Assembly: GCF_943734655.1 (NCBI RefSeq)
Contig: NC_071354.1
Location: 9,518,001-9,582,000 of the forward strand
Length of the DNA stretch: 64,000 bases
Direction: 5' to 3'
Source of the DNA: Sabethes cyaneus
Taxonomy: Eukaryota > Arthropoda > Insecta > Diptera > Culicidae
Part shown: positions 35,741 to 47,789 of the stretch, piece by piece
How the letters are laid out: the number at the start of each line of letters is the position of its first letter
Numbering within the stretch: position 1 is the first letter of the stretch
Made by a program: the position numbers and the translations under genes
The notes under the pieces: generated by a model
Told to the model about the DNA's origin: nothing
The model's input: the letters and a program-made list of their open reading frames with translations, nothing else
The model's database searches: none

Positions 35741-37513
35741 TCTATATATATATAAAAGTAAGCGTGAGTATGTTTGTATGTTTGTATGTTCCACCATAAC
35801 TCCAGAACGCCTTGACTGATCTCCACCAAACTTGGCACACATGTTCCTTGATATAAGAGAATCTTGACATAAGAGGGGGGGGGGGGGGTTCACAACAGGG
35901 AGGGGAGCCCTTAACTCCGAAATGCCTTGACCGTTCTTCATCTAACTTGGCACTCATGTTCCTTGACATAAGAGAATCAGCACTGGGGGATCAACGAAAA
36001 AGGGGAGGGAGGTTCCCTAATAGGTGGGGGAGGGTTCCTAATAGGCGGGGGGAGGTCATAACTCCGAAACGCCTTGAACATTCTTCATTAAACTTGGCAC
36101 AAATGTTCCTTGACATAAGGGAATCAGAACTGAAGGGGTTGACAACAGGAAAACCGAAATGTTTAGACGGTTCTCCCATAAGTGACGGTAATCCAAAAGG
36201 AGGAGCTGATGACAAGAGGTTGCTAACGAGAAGCGGGGAGTAACGCCCATACGTTGTGAGGAACGTGCTGCTCGAGCCAAAGATACTGATACCTGAACGC
36301 CCATATGACTGTTGTTGCGTATACGCCGCACCTACTATGAACACATTGGTTACTGAGCGGCTGTCACCTTGTGTACAGGATACCGTGTAATGGATGGAGA
36401 ACTGTCATCGAACGTATACTTGGCAAGTCACGAGATTAGTGCAGAGGTTACCTTTAGAAGATACGTGTTTCGGGCTTTTCCTGCGAAATTATTATTATAA
36501 ACTTACAATCTAAACTTAGATACCTACAGTACAGATATTTAGCTAATAGTACGGTAGCGAGTTAGTTAATAGTAGTTACTTAAAGCTAGTGATAAAAAAC
36601 ATCTACGGGCTAAAACTTAAGTAAGGTTAGTACGGATACATCTAAAACTATTGTTAAAAATGATTGCTAATCGAAGCTAAATCTTATTTAGATCCCGTGA
36701 ATCACTCTTACTATCGTTTCAATCGATACTACGAAAAATACAGGAAACCTCCCTCGTTGCATAAGCAACAACTGTAACAATTTATCCGTACAACAGAAAA
36801 AATCAAAATATGAAACACTAAACTGCAATGCTCGCAGCTGTAGATTTGTCAAGTGTAATTATGCACCAAATCAAAGTGACCTGTATAAAAACTGTTCCAT
36901 CGTTAGTGCTAAATGTTGTTGGCCGACTCTGTTTGAGTCACAGGGGTAATCATTCAAACAGCGTGGAGTTCATGTGAGAACACCATGTTTTTCCCATGGT
37001 AAACTTTATGTGGCATGCTTCAGAGTAGGCTCAGCCAATAATTTGTGCATACTTGCTACTGGTGGTGATACTAAAACATTGTTTACAAACAAGTTTTGTC
37101 TTGAAGTGAGATGAAAGGAATGAAGGTTTGTTGTATCCATGGAAGAAACGCTGTTGCACCTTTTACTTTTTTTTGTTAGGATACCATGTAATACTAAACT
37201 AATAAATAAACAAAAAGCTGTGTTTAGAAAAGTACAATAACAAAACTATTCATTTCTTATGGGTGGGGTGGCCATTGTTAAAAGCGGAAGGTGCAGATTG
37301 GAAAAATGATTTTGTTTTTCTTTCTTTACAGGGTTTTATAGAGATTTCCGTAAAGAAAACAGATGTGCAGGTGGCCGGGTGGCTGACAAATGAAGAGAGG
37401 GAGCTGACAAATGGGGAGGAACGTCCGAAAAAGTTACAATAATCGTTACAATAATCGATGCACAAGTAGCTTTGAGACAAAGACTCCCCGAGTAAGATCG
37501 GGTACTCAGCTAG
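35741..37513 (+). mobile_element. candidate non-autonomous Helitron
   Basis: The left end is A|TCTATATATATATAAAAG followed by GTATGTTCCACCATAACTCC, a typical 5' end of mosquito Helitrons. Behind it are three diverged sub-repeats with TTGGCACACATGTTCCTTGA-like text (35830, 35950, 36095) and G-rich runs. A plausible 3' end is CTAG|T at 37510-37513, preceded by a short hairpin (CCGA and TCGG around GTAAGA). The 5' end is well supported; the 3' end is tentative because the sequence between 36480 and 37480 is unassigned. Confidence 0.6.
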
Positions 37514-37589
37514 TTGATGATAAAGGTCCGTTTCTTCAATTAGAGTATCATCAACGTGCACAACCCACTCGAAGGCAGTCCCGATAATA

Positions 37590-37674
37590 GGCCGTATGAA
37601 TAAAACAGTTTGCTTAGCTTTTCCCGTTTAAATCGTATGGAAGCATTTGCTCTAACTCTTTTATTCATACGGCC
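37590..37674. mobile_element. 85-bp palindromic MITE with TA duplication
   Basis: GGCCGTATGAATAAAA at the left and its reverse complement at the right, flanked by TA (37588-37589 and 37675-37676). It lies at the start of the RTE LINE remnant. It is too small to code; TA duplication suggests mobilisation by a Tc1/mariner-type enzyme. Confidence 0.8.
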
Positions 37675-37676
37675 TA

Positions 37677-39500
37677 ATGACAAGGATGTGTTCTACGCGC
37701 GGCTAGAGGTAAAGAACGATAGCTGCTCGCCACCGGACATCAAGATCATCATAAAAAACATGCCAAGGTCAGTAGGGAAGAAATGTATAGACTGCTGACA
37801 GGACCCTATAGTCTGCACACCGACACGAATGATAACAGCCAACTAGGTATGTGTAAACTTTGTATCTTGTCGAGCCTTGGTGATCCGAAGGACTTTTTCT
37901 ACGCAAAGATATCCACAAACGTACAACGGACCAGATTGACCATGTTCTCATAGATGACTGATTCTTTTCTCATATCACGAACATACGTTCCTTACGGGGT
38001 ACGGATATTGACTCTGACCATCACCTAATAGCAGTATATGTGCGCTTAAAACTGTCAACGGTTCGCTAGACACTTCAAAACCGGCCTCCTCGGTTGAACA
38101 TTCGGCAGCCAGATAACCTTCAATCTGCCAAGAACTATGCGTGAATACTGGATGAGGCACTGCGTACTTCCGAAGAGTTAGGTGCTTCAAACCAGACGGT
38201 TGGGGCAGAATGTTCTCGGCCATATCGGAGAAGCCGCACTAGGTAAAGAGCTCCGGAGCAAGGATGCGCAAGGAACCGGTTGACCAGAATTAGAGCAACT
38301 ATTCCGAGCTAAAGACACGCGCAAGTTTTACGTGAAGGTGAACCAAACTCGTAAGGACTACAGAACAGAATATGACATGTGTAGGAATGAGAGAGGGATT
38401 CTAATCACAAGCAACAGGAGGAAACAGTTCTTGGATAAACACCTCAATGGCAAAATTACAGAAGCTGGCAAACGGAACTTTACCTAGAAATGCCCATTAA
38501 AGATTGTAATGTCGCGACACGTGATCTTCAAGAAGTCAAACGAGAAATCTGGTTGCTGAAGACCAACAAAGTCGCGAGTAAGGACCGGAAGAGCTGTATA
38601 TAAGTGGCCGTAAATTGCTGGCAATGGCTCTACACTGGGTTATTTCCAAGATTTGGGTGGAGAAGAAGCTACCGGAGGAATGGGTAAACGGAGTGATTTG
38701 TCCCTTCTACAAAAGGGGTGATGGGTTAGACTAGTGCAACTATCACGGCATAATGCTGGTAAAGACCGCCTATAGGGTACTCTCGCAGATCCTATTTCGT
38801 CGGTTGTCACCGATAGCACAAGCTTTTGTTGGGAATTACAGGGTGGGTTTTATGTGGGCTCGCGCAACTGTGGACCAGGTTTTTACCATTACACAGCTTT
38901 TGCAGATATGTCAGGAGTAAAACTTACCCATGCATCATATCTTTACTGATTTCAAAGCAGTATACGATACAGTTGAGTGCGAACAGTTATGATAGATAAC
39001 GCTCGAACATGGGTTTCCGGACAAAGTCACGCGACTGATCATAGCTGCATTGGATTGAGTGGTGTGCTTCGTGCGCATCTCGGGGACACTCTCGAGTCCC
39101 TTCGAGACGGGGCACGGGTTGACATACTGTTCAACATCGCGTTCGAGCGGAAGGTGCTGCAGATGATATTACGCTTTGATATGACGACTTGGCGGTGTAA
39201 AAATTGAAGCCGGAGAGTGATAAAGACGTATGAATCACGAGCTACAGGCGCTGATTTAGGAGATTCCCATCGTACATCTGATAAAAGTCGGTAGGCTACG
39301 GTAGACCGAACGACATTGCGACGGAAACAGTCCTCTTCAACAACCCCACCGACATCAGGAACAGGAAGGCTCAACGTACAAGATTACTCGACTAGGTTTA
39401 AAGCGATTTGTGACTTCTAAGACGCCTGGGAAATTGACGAAGAGTGGCTCAAGATAGAGTTCAATGGAGACGCCTGCTTGAAACAGCCCGAGCCATCCGG
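37677..39500 (+). pseudogene. RTE-clade LINE copy 1 (endonuclease, RT, C-terminus)
   Basis: Endonuclease fragments include NDKDVFYARLEVKNDSCSPP, a NDNSQ-like block near 37830 and a DSDHH-like block near 38020. The RT has GRKLLAMALHWVISKIWVEK, EWVNGVICPFYKRGD, then a YRVLSQILFRRLSPIA segment with RATVDQVFTITQLLQ and HIFTDFKAVYDTVE. The motif-B region is degenerate near 39000-39100. A C-terminal HELQALI...EIPIVHLIKVG...LRW block lies at 39235-39310. The YxDD segment is deleted. Many stops are present. Confidence 0.82.
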
Positions 39501-40145
39501 GCTCTATGCTGCTGACGACGGCAACGAGAAGGTAACAAACGATACAGTCGAGCGCGAAAAGCTATGGCATATCTGCCATACACGAGAACGGGCTTCTGCA
39601 AAATCTATGTGACAAATCAATGCGCCGAAAACCAAGTATATGGTAGGAAGAGGCTCCAGAGGAAGCAACGTTTGCCTCCAACGGACTGTGACTATTGACG
39701 GCGAAGAACTGGAAGTGGTTGATGAATTCGTATATTTGGGATCTCTGGTCACCACCGACAATAATACAAGTAAGGAGATTCAACGACGTATTTAAGCTGG
39801 AAGTCGAACCTACCTTTCTCTCCGCAAGACGAGGATCAAGGATCAAGGAGCACATGCCATCGTACAAAGCTGACGATGTACAATACGCTAATTAGACCGG
39901 TAGTCTTCTACAGAGTTGAAACAGTAATTTTGCTTGCGGAAGACATACGTGCACTTGCCATATTTGAACGAAAAGCGTTGCGGACCGGTTTTGGTGGAGT
40001 ACAAATGGAACGCGGCCAGTGGCGTTGGTGTAGGAACTACGAGCTGCAGGCACTAATTGTAGAGTTTTACATCGTACACCTGGCGAAAGCTGGGATACTA
40101 CGGTCGTCGGCCGATAAACCCTACCGGCAGCAGGAATAGAGGGGC
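39501..40145 (+). pseudogene. RTE-clade LINE copy 2 (thumb to C-terminus)
   Basis: A second fragment of the same family starts within the RT palm/thumb: APKTKYMVGRGSRGSN, then a VTIDGEELEVVDEFVYLGSL block and SKEIQRRI. It runs to a second NYELQALIVEFYIVHLAKAG block at 40035-40100. Because the C-terminal block also occurs at 39235-39310, this is not the simple continuation of copy 1. It shows separate frame breaks. Confidence 0.8.
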
Positions 40146-43100
40146 TCAGCTGCTAGATGGCTTGACCATTTTGACTTGCAACCGACTTGCGTGTGTCGAG
40201 ACTAAGCGGTTAGAAAAAAAAGATGATGTGATCAGTGATCCTAGTCGGACTGCGAAGGGCCCACTGTACTTTGAAATTGATCGTTTCGAGAATTCCCGCG
40301 TTAAGCCGGCTCTAAGCATACATTCGCAGAGATGCTGGAAAAAGGCGTTTCCGGGCAATTATTCTCCCAGAACTTCCCTATGAAGCAATGTTCTTTCATT
40401 AATCAAAAACTAACAAACCGCTCGTTAGTTTGAGCTTTCGGAAAGGGTTCTGGAGCTGTTAGATTAAATTAAGTTTAAGATTCAGGCAGAACTGTTTTCT
40501 TTTTGAAGTCAATATTCATGAATTCAATAATATGAAATAAGTATTCTTAAAAATTAAACAGCCAATATGATTTGTTTACTAACTTAGTGCATGTTTCTTC
40601 AACTCTTACTAAAATAAAATATACAACCAATTAATTTAAAGATACGGTTACTTTATTTTTATGGCCATTTGAGATTTATCATCAATGGTTCACAGTAACA
40701 GATTATGGCACAAAACGACAAAATCTTCTATCGCTGACCAGTGCATTGCTTCTGATGGATAGCCGGATAATGTGTGAAAACATTCACAGTACATAAAAGT
40801 AAGATGATTTGTATTCATAAGCAATTACATATTTAGATGACGGGATCCAAAAATAAATTCATAACAAATTCAAACAGAATATATTTGATGCATTTCGAAC
40901 AGGAAAGAATTCAGTTTCAGCGCAGCATTCGGCGCGCAGGCTTGCGATCATCGTAATCATCAGCTTCGGCACCGACCATCGGCAGCAGCAGCAGCTGTTT
41001 TTCATATGTTCTGGAAGTTTATGTCATCGCATTCAACTTTTCCGCTTGGTTGGCTTTAATAGTCAGTGTTTTATGTTTTCGGCTGCTTCATTTTTCATCG
41101 TAGATTTACGGCGCAATTCAACATCTTCAAGCCGTCTGGCACTTTGTGGTCAACGTTCGGTTTTAATATTTTTAATCCAGCTGCACACCAAAAACTGTAG
41201 GATCTAGCGCCTCATTTGGGTTTCTGCCTCTGGGTTGACATATTTCAACGAACACACACACGTCAAAAATGAGTCAGACAGACTGTCAGTACGCGCTTTC
41301 CGGGCGCACAAAATCGATCGAAGTAACCCGCCAGTGTTTAGTTGGAAGTTGAAATGCCTGGAAGGGGGAAGCGGTGCATTTCGATTGTGATCATTATCTT
41401 CTTAGTTTAGCGTTTATTGTGCACAGTGAATCCACTTGTTTCTTGTATTGTTCACCAGCTAACTCTTTCCCCTTTTGATTGGTTTCCATCCCGGGGAGGT
41501 TCAAGATGCACTTGTGCGGTGCACGGGGCCGATTTGTTTTGCTTCATTTCTGCCGTAGGGAAACGACTAGTTTCTCCATGTCGGGTAGGATCGTAAACCG
41601 GATTCAGCAGGTCGTTTGAGTGCGACCGGAGGTGCATATTCCGTGCCGAGAGTTGAAGAAACTGCGTTGCATTGCCAGCCAGAGCTAGTAGAGCCACACT
41701 CTAACGGACGGAGGTGCGTTTTGAAGCTCCAAGCTATAACCAGCTTACCGTCGCGTCGCCGTCGGATCGGACGGTGCTTCTAGAAAGTGTAATGATAATG
41801 GACTGTCTGTCATTGCGAGTGGAAAATATGCCGCTGCGAAAACTAGAAACTAGCTGACCTCGCGGAATTTCTTAGCAATAAAACTGCACAGCTAAATCGA
41901 GTTCAATCCTTGTACGTCTGCTTGCGTCGTGCTCGTGCGATGCAAGTCGAAAGAAATTATAAGCAGGGGTAAAATGGGTAATTTTACAGCTTAGGTTATT
42001 GATTTTTGGTATTTTTTATTGTTACAAATATATTAAAAATTCCAAGCTCACCTTTGCAGTATTAAATAAAAAGCAAAATATACAGTCATGAAGTCGCCAA
42101 GCATAGAGTTCCGACGCACATACGTTTCCCCTTGGTTCGAAGAATCTTGAGCGAACAGCATCTAGTTAGCCGTTTATGGTGCGTTCGGATAGAGTATGGT
42201 CGCTATAGTGGTGCTCAATTATTTCACTTGATGCGTATTAAAAGTAAATGTTTGACGGCTGAGCAAGTTTTATGACATGTAGAGAAATTATTTTAACAGT
42301 ATAAAATTTTATGCGACGATATAAATCGACAGTTTCATGTCAGTTGTATGCCATTATTGACTATGAGTGAAGCGTTTCATGTCTAAAAATTTGAAGTTTG
42401 AACTCATTTCCAAGCAATACTTTTTATAAACATTAAATTTAAAAAAAAAAATCACGAGCTGTATAATCTTCTCAGCATTTAAATTATAGATAAGATTGCT
42501 GTAACATGATTCATTGGTACCGCATTCCAGGTATTGTTCGCTGAAAACCGGTATTTTCTCCCCAACAGGTGACTAATAAAAAAACGTTATGAGGAATAAA
42601 ACATTAACTGTTGCGTTTAAATCCCTATTTTCTAAGAAGTGAAATAATGTTTCATTGGAACGAAATAAGGATTGGTATAAAAAAGAATTGCCAAAGTGAC
42701 AGGTATTCCACCTATTACATCCAATTTACATCCCATAAAATTACATCCAATTACATCCAATTAAAATGTATTGCTTCCAGGGCTTCGAAGCTATTAATTC
42801 AATGATACTAAACTAAAAATAGTAAAAAATTAATGTTTAAGTGGATCTATCGTTCAACACGACGAAATAAGTAACGACACTTCTTCTAGGTGTTACAAAA
42901 TCTTAAAACTGACTAAATTCATCAAACATCCAAATGAATTGTTTTTCGAAAACAACATTTTGGAACATGTATACAACAAGTTTGAAATTATTGCAATAGT
43001 CTACCAACAAGACGTGTTTTTTAATACTCCCACTCATGCGTCGGGAGATGAATGTCGATGCCAGGTTCACGCTATGTTTTTGTCATATACATACCTACAC

Positions 43101-43272
43101 CAGACAGAGTGTGAACTCTAGTCCAAACACGCCTTTTTGTTATTAAAACTTGGACGATACTGCTATATAATTTTTTTTAGAGTAATCAATTAGTGGTAAA
43201 CGACGCAGAATACTTTTTTTTATTTAAACCTTGTTTAATATTCTATTAACTTTGATTCGGTTAGTGCTAGCC
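40146..43272. other. no recognised gene
   Basis: About 3.1 kb, GC-richer at 40900-41950 and AT-rich elsewhere, with ORFs under 90 codons on both strands and no recognised motif. A short cluster of TTACATCCAATT words lies at 42715-42765. Confidence 0.5.
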
Positions 43273-43454
43273 TACCCGAGCAAGGATTGACAACAAAAGT
43301 ATATGAAAATTATTGCATATTCTGCTGTTGATATCAAATAGAAAACATGTTTTGTTTCCAACTCAAACCAGGGGCGGACTGGCCCACCGGGCAACCGGGC
43401 AAATGCCCGGTGGGCCCCAGTAAAAATTTCGTCGTTACACAAAATGAGATTTTC

Positions 43455-43860
43455 CAAAATTTTTCTTTCAGTTAAACTTTTTCTACGACTCACGAATGTT
43501 CAATTGCTGAGGCCCCATGATTTATGAAATCAACCGATTTGATGACTGAAAATTCAGCTTCAAATGGGACTATTGGGGCCCCGAACTTTAAACCAAAATT
43601 TCTCTTTCAATTAAACTTTTTCTATGACTCACGAATGTACGATTGCTGGGGTCCCATGATTCATGAAATCAACCGATTTGAAGATTGAAAATTCAGCTTT
43701 AAATGGGACTATTGGGGCCCCGAACTTTAAACCAAAATTTCTCTTTCAGTTAAACTTTTTCTATGACTCACGAATGTTCAATTGCTGGGGCCCCGTGATT
43801 CATGAAACCATTTAAGTTGAGCTGTTGGGGTCCAAGCTCAGAAAATATTACCAGCTTCAA
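43455..43860. repeat. 139-bp tandem repeat, about 2.9 copies, inside the hAT
   Basis: The word CACGAATG recurs at 43491, 43630 and 43769, a constant 139-bp spacing. The units share TTAAACTTTTTCTATGACTC, ATGAAATCAACCGATTTG, TTCAGCTT, GGGACTATTGGGGCCCCGAAC. Divergence between units is low, so amplification was relatively recent. Subterminal repeats of this kind often hold transposase-binding sites. Confidence 0.9.
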
Positions 43861-43904
43861 TTCTGAGTAATTAAAAGTAGAATTAGTATTTCATCCGCAG
43901 TTAT

Positions 43905-46200
43905 TTGACTACTTATAAATATCGAACTGTCGGCTTAAGCTCCATACTTAGTTTACTTCAGTGGCGACGGTCCGTTATCCATCCTGCGCCGAATGAATTA
44001 TGGTCCTTTAGTACTCAATCCTGGGCTACCTTTCTTCAAACCCCTCGAACACCAGCTGAACGTGCATCATCCTCGATAGCGCACATCTATCAGTGCGATG
44101 TCTACTCCGAAGTCTACGGCCTCTTCTTGATTCTATGCTTAAAATAATTTTGGTTACTCTTTCGTCGGGCATTCTAGACACGTGACCAGCCCAGCGCAGA
44201 CTGTCACACTGTACTATCTTCATTATAACAGCATATTTACATTCTTAATACAGCTCGTGGTTCATGCGTCTGCGCTACACACCATTTTGGATTTTGCAAA
44301 ATTTTACGCTAAAACCCGAAGCATTCGTCGATCAGCTTCTTTTAGCGTCCATGATTCATGTCCGTAAAGGGCCACCGAAAGGATTAGTGTTCTCGTCAGT
44401 TTATGCGAATTTCCAAGCTACGGGACTTCAGCGATAAAATGTAATGCCTGCGTAAAGGCCAATTCGCAGCTGCAATTAGTCGTTTTATTTTGCGACTTAC
44501 ATCGTTGTCACATATCACGAGCATACCAAAATATATTCAGTTCCTCTTCGACACCAACACCATTTGGATTTCCGCGCCATGTACTTCGTTTTGGCGGTGT
44601 TAACCCTCTAACGGGCAACACCGTAAAAACGATGCGATCAAGCTAATGACTATTTTATCATGAAAGTACACACAAAAAAACCTTACGTTCTGATTTTCAT
44701 GCAAAAATAATTATCTGGAGAAGCGCCAGGTAAGAAAAAGTCCAATTTCTCCGTTTCTTTTTTCATGTCCTACACTCTGCTCAGATATTTTTTCAATTCA
44801 GATATATTACAAAATTAAAATAATGCATGAGATTTACTCATAGAAAAATTGTTTAGGTCAATCATTTTGTTCTAGATGTCCTTTTCCTTCAAAAGTAAAA
44901 AAGGAAATATTCGCGCATTAATTATTTTCGGAATTTTTCGGAATTTTTGTTTTTGAAAAATGATAACTTTTGAATGCATGGTCAGAATGTTATGATATTA
45001 GTATCAAAATGTCAAGAAATCTGTTCTGAACACATTTTGCATATTTCCAATTAAAAACAAATTTCGTATGCGGCTCTGGAGCTCCAAAAGCGAAGGCCGT
45101 CTCTAGACGGTCTTACCCGTTAGAGGGTTAATGGTAAGTCCCAATTTCTCAATAAATGACCTAAAGGCTTCTTTCGCTGCTCTTCTTTTGATTTCGGTGA
45201 TATCGACGTCATCCGCAAAATCAAAAAGCACGTGAGGTCTCATTTGCTATTCTGACTCATAATTTTTACTCATACAGCGTCACACGAATCAACGTAACTA
45301 GTTCTGTGGGAAAACCATGTCCTAGCGTTAACTGTCACAGCTCATTTCGTTTTACTGAATCGTATGCCGCCTTGAAATCCATAAAAACATGATGAATCTG
45401 CAAGTTGCACTCCCGGAACTCGTCAGTTACTAGACGCAGGGTAAATATCTGATCCATCGTGAAGCGACCCTCATGAAAACCAGCTTGATACTCGCCGACG
45501 AAGAACTCAGCTAACGGACTCAGCTACACACGATAGGGAGAGCACCTTGTAGGCAAAATTGAGCAACGTAATGTCTCGATAGTTTTTACTCTCAAGTCGA
45601 TGTCCGTTTTTTAAATTATGGGAAATGAGGCCAATCAACCACTCCTCCGAGATTTGTTTTCCTCCCATATTCTGTTCCTGACAATGAGGTGGCAAATTGT
45701 TTCGTACAGTTGCTCGCTCCTCGCTTTTAGAAGTTCAGCCAGGATAGCATCCTTTACAGCAACTTTACCGTTTTTCAGCTCACTGATTGCTCTTTTGACC
45801 TCCTCCTGTGTTGATGGCTCCACAGTTTTGCCGTCGCTCAAAATTCTTATCCTGTACCTGCTGATCTTCGTGTTTACTTCTCTATTCAACAGCGTCTGGA
45901 AATACTCTTCCACCTGCCTGCTACCGTCGTTTTGTCAGTAAGCAGGTTGCCAGCACTATCATTGCACAACCCAGGCATGGAAAAATTCTTGCACCTGACC
46001 GTTTTGTAGAAACTCCGTGTGTCGCTGCTGACGAACCTCTTCTCTGGACTGGCGAGCAAGAGCACGTGCTCAGACATTTTTAGACGGTGGGTTCTTTCTT
46101 CCGCAGCTCTACCAGGACGAACCAAAAAGATTCGCGCAGAGTTTCGGGCCTTCCTCACATCGGAATCGTGTGAAGAAATTCTGCAGAGGATTCGCACAGA
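43905..46200 (-). pseudogene. RTE-clade LINE inside the hAT (interrupted)
   Basis: Minus-strand order: RNxARIF-type linker; EEYFQTLLNREVN with EEVKRAISELKNGKVAVKDA (45900-45760); RLESKNYRDITLLNFAYKVL (about 45590). Then YQAGFHEGRFTMDQIFTLRL and HHVFMDFKAAYDSV (about 45490-45350), FADDVDITEIKRRAAKEAF (about 45215, with the FADD catalytic motif). Last come TAKTKYMARKSKW (about 44590) and the C-terminal SLRWAGHVSRMPDERVTKI (about 44200). The endonuclease part is missing, so it is 5'-truncated. A TTAA element splits it at 44604-45127. Confidence 0.88.
44604..45127. mobile_element. 524-bp TTAA-type (piggyBac-like) MITE
   Basis: The ends CCCTCTAACGGGCAA and the inverted TTACCCGTTAGAGGG are flanked by TTAA at 44600-44603 and 45128-45131. 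TTAA duplication with CCC termini is the piggyBac signature. It is inserted between LGLTI and TAKTKYM of the RTE reverse transcriptase; removing it with one TTAA restores the frame. It has no coding capacity. Confidence 0.9.
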
Positions 46201-46429
46201 ATACCTTGCTTATAGAAGTAGAATTCTTATAGGAAAATCCAAGATTTTAATCCCAGGGATAGCTATAACTCGGTACGGGAATCGCCTGCACTATGGACTG
46301 TTTTGTCCATTTTGCTACTCATATATATTGAACTGTTTACATCCCATCATTTATAAAATCAGCTTATTTGATACTTGCAATTTTGCACGTCATTAACCCT
46401 ATAACTTAAAATCTGCAGAAATATAAATG

Positions 46430-46915
46430 GGTGATAGATGAGGAAAACGTTGCATTGCTGGCAAAGATGCACAGTGGCACTTATCACAATGTGAAAAGTT
46501 CTCTTCCGGGTTCGCTGAAGCACGGTCAATAAAGAATCAAATATTCACGCTGCGGCAGATCCTCCAAAAAGTTCATGAATACAGAATTCTACGCACCATT
46601 ATTTCATTGATTTCAAAGTTGCGCATGATTCCATCGACCGTAAAATCATGGCCATTCTAACCTCGCAGTGGACTTTATCAACGTGATGGTCCCTCATGTG
46701 GGCTGTTCAACATGCCGTTACAGGATGTTATTAAAGGAGCAACACACAGGCACAATTTTCAGCAAATCTAGTTAGTTCGTCTGCTTTGCCAATGAAATGG
46801 ATATTGTCGATAGAACAACATCTGTGGTGGTGGCTGAAAAAACTAAAACTCAAAGCAGCGAAGTTTGGGTTGAAGAAAAATGCGTCAAAACTAAAATACC
46901 GTGAACCGCTAATAT
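46430..46915 (+). pseudogene. second RTE LINE fragment in the hAT (plus strand)
   Basis: The plus strand reads QIFTLRQILQKVHEYRIL, then after a frameshift HYFIDFKVAHDSIDRKIMA and later FANEMDIVDRTTSVVVAEKT, whose FANEMDIV corresponds to FADDxDIV. It is the RT palm of an RTE element in the opposite orientation to the main copy. It is shortened between motifs A and C. It could be an independent insertion or an inverted rearrangement. Confidence 0.75.
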
Positions 46916-47789
46916 GACCCACACGCTAAAAGTTGGTAACTCGGTCCTAATAACGACTGAGTTTGTTTTGTTTCGAGCATCGAGCCGCTATGCTGCCCGT
47001 TCTCCCGATACTCGACACTCGACAGTGACTGAGTCAAGTCAAGTTGCACGGGGCCCCTAATCTCAAAGGCCCGGTGGGCCCTTTGGATCCCAGTCCGCCC
47101 CTGACTCAAACTGACACTGATGATGTATCAGACTTTGCTTTCATTTTGTTTTCACTTTTATTGAAAGAAAATGTGTTGATAGATTCTATTTATGACGTAA
47201 ATAAACCATCAATATTTAAATTAATCTATTTTTACATAATTTTCTTTCTAGTAAAATGGTTGGTTCAAATTATATGCTGATAGCAAAATTATGATGATAT
47301 GATAGTAAAATGACAACTAATTCTGCTTTTTTATTAATATTGTCTAACAGCAAGATTAGTATTCCGTTTGATATTTTTGATAGCAAAAGTAGTATTCAAT
47401 TTAATTTCACGGCGTGGAATTTTTGCCATCAATTTTGATATTTTAACCGCTAAGTTGACCAAAATGAAATCACAACGAGTATTCAAAATCCGTTACATCA
47501 AGATATCAAATTTTGTTTTCAATTTGCTCTAAAACTTTGCTCGGGTATCCTGTGTCAGGTTTTAGCAGAAACTCTAGTCGATTCGCCCTTAAATGTTGCC
47601 TTGAAACAACATAGTGAACAACATCCCCAAGGTAAACTATTTTTACAGCCTTTCTTCTGAAACAGCTATTTTGGTTTCAATAAAGAATATTTGTCAACTG
47701 GAAGCATTGTGCCGAAGTGTTTTGTTTTGATTTTAACAGTCAAGTTTTCGAAATTGAATTATGCCAAAGGTCGTTATGCCAAATATTTT

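Larger units (their letters stand above)
43369..47103. mobile_element. hAT-type element, 3.7 kb, 8-bp duplication ACTCAAAC
   Basis: TIRs CAGGGGCGGACTGG and CCAGTCCGCCCCTG are flanked by ACTCAAAC at 43361-43368 and 47104-47111. An 8-bp duplication and CAGGGGCGG termini are hallmarks of hAT elements. Behind the left TIR is a strong hairpin around GCCCACCGGGC/GCCCGGTGGGC. The interior has no hAT transposase: it holds a 139-bp tandem repeat, a minus-strand RTE LINE and a plus-strand RTE fragment. It is therefore non-autonomous and inflated by later insertions. Confidence 0.92.
43275..47545. mobile_element. TIR element CCCGAGCAA...TTGCTCGGG (E4), split by a hAT
   Basis: The ends CCCGAGCAAGG and CTTTGCTCGGG are flanked by TA at 43273-43274 and 47546-47547. 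Subtracting the nested hAT and one copy of its duplication leaves about 528 bp, AT-rich and non-coding. The termini resemble the CCCAAG elements E1-E3 (CCCRAG consensus, 2-bp duplication), so it may belong to the same broad group. Confidence 0.75.
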
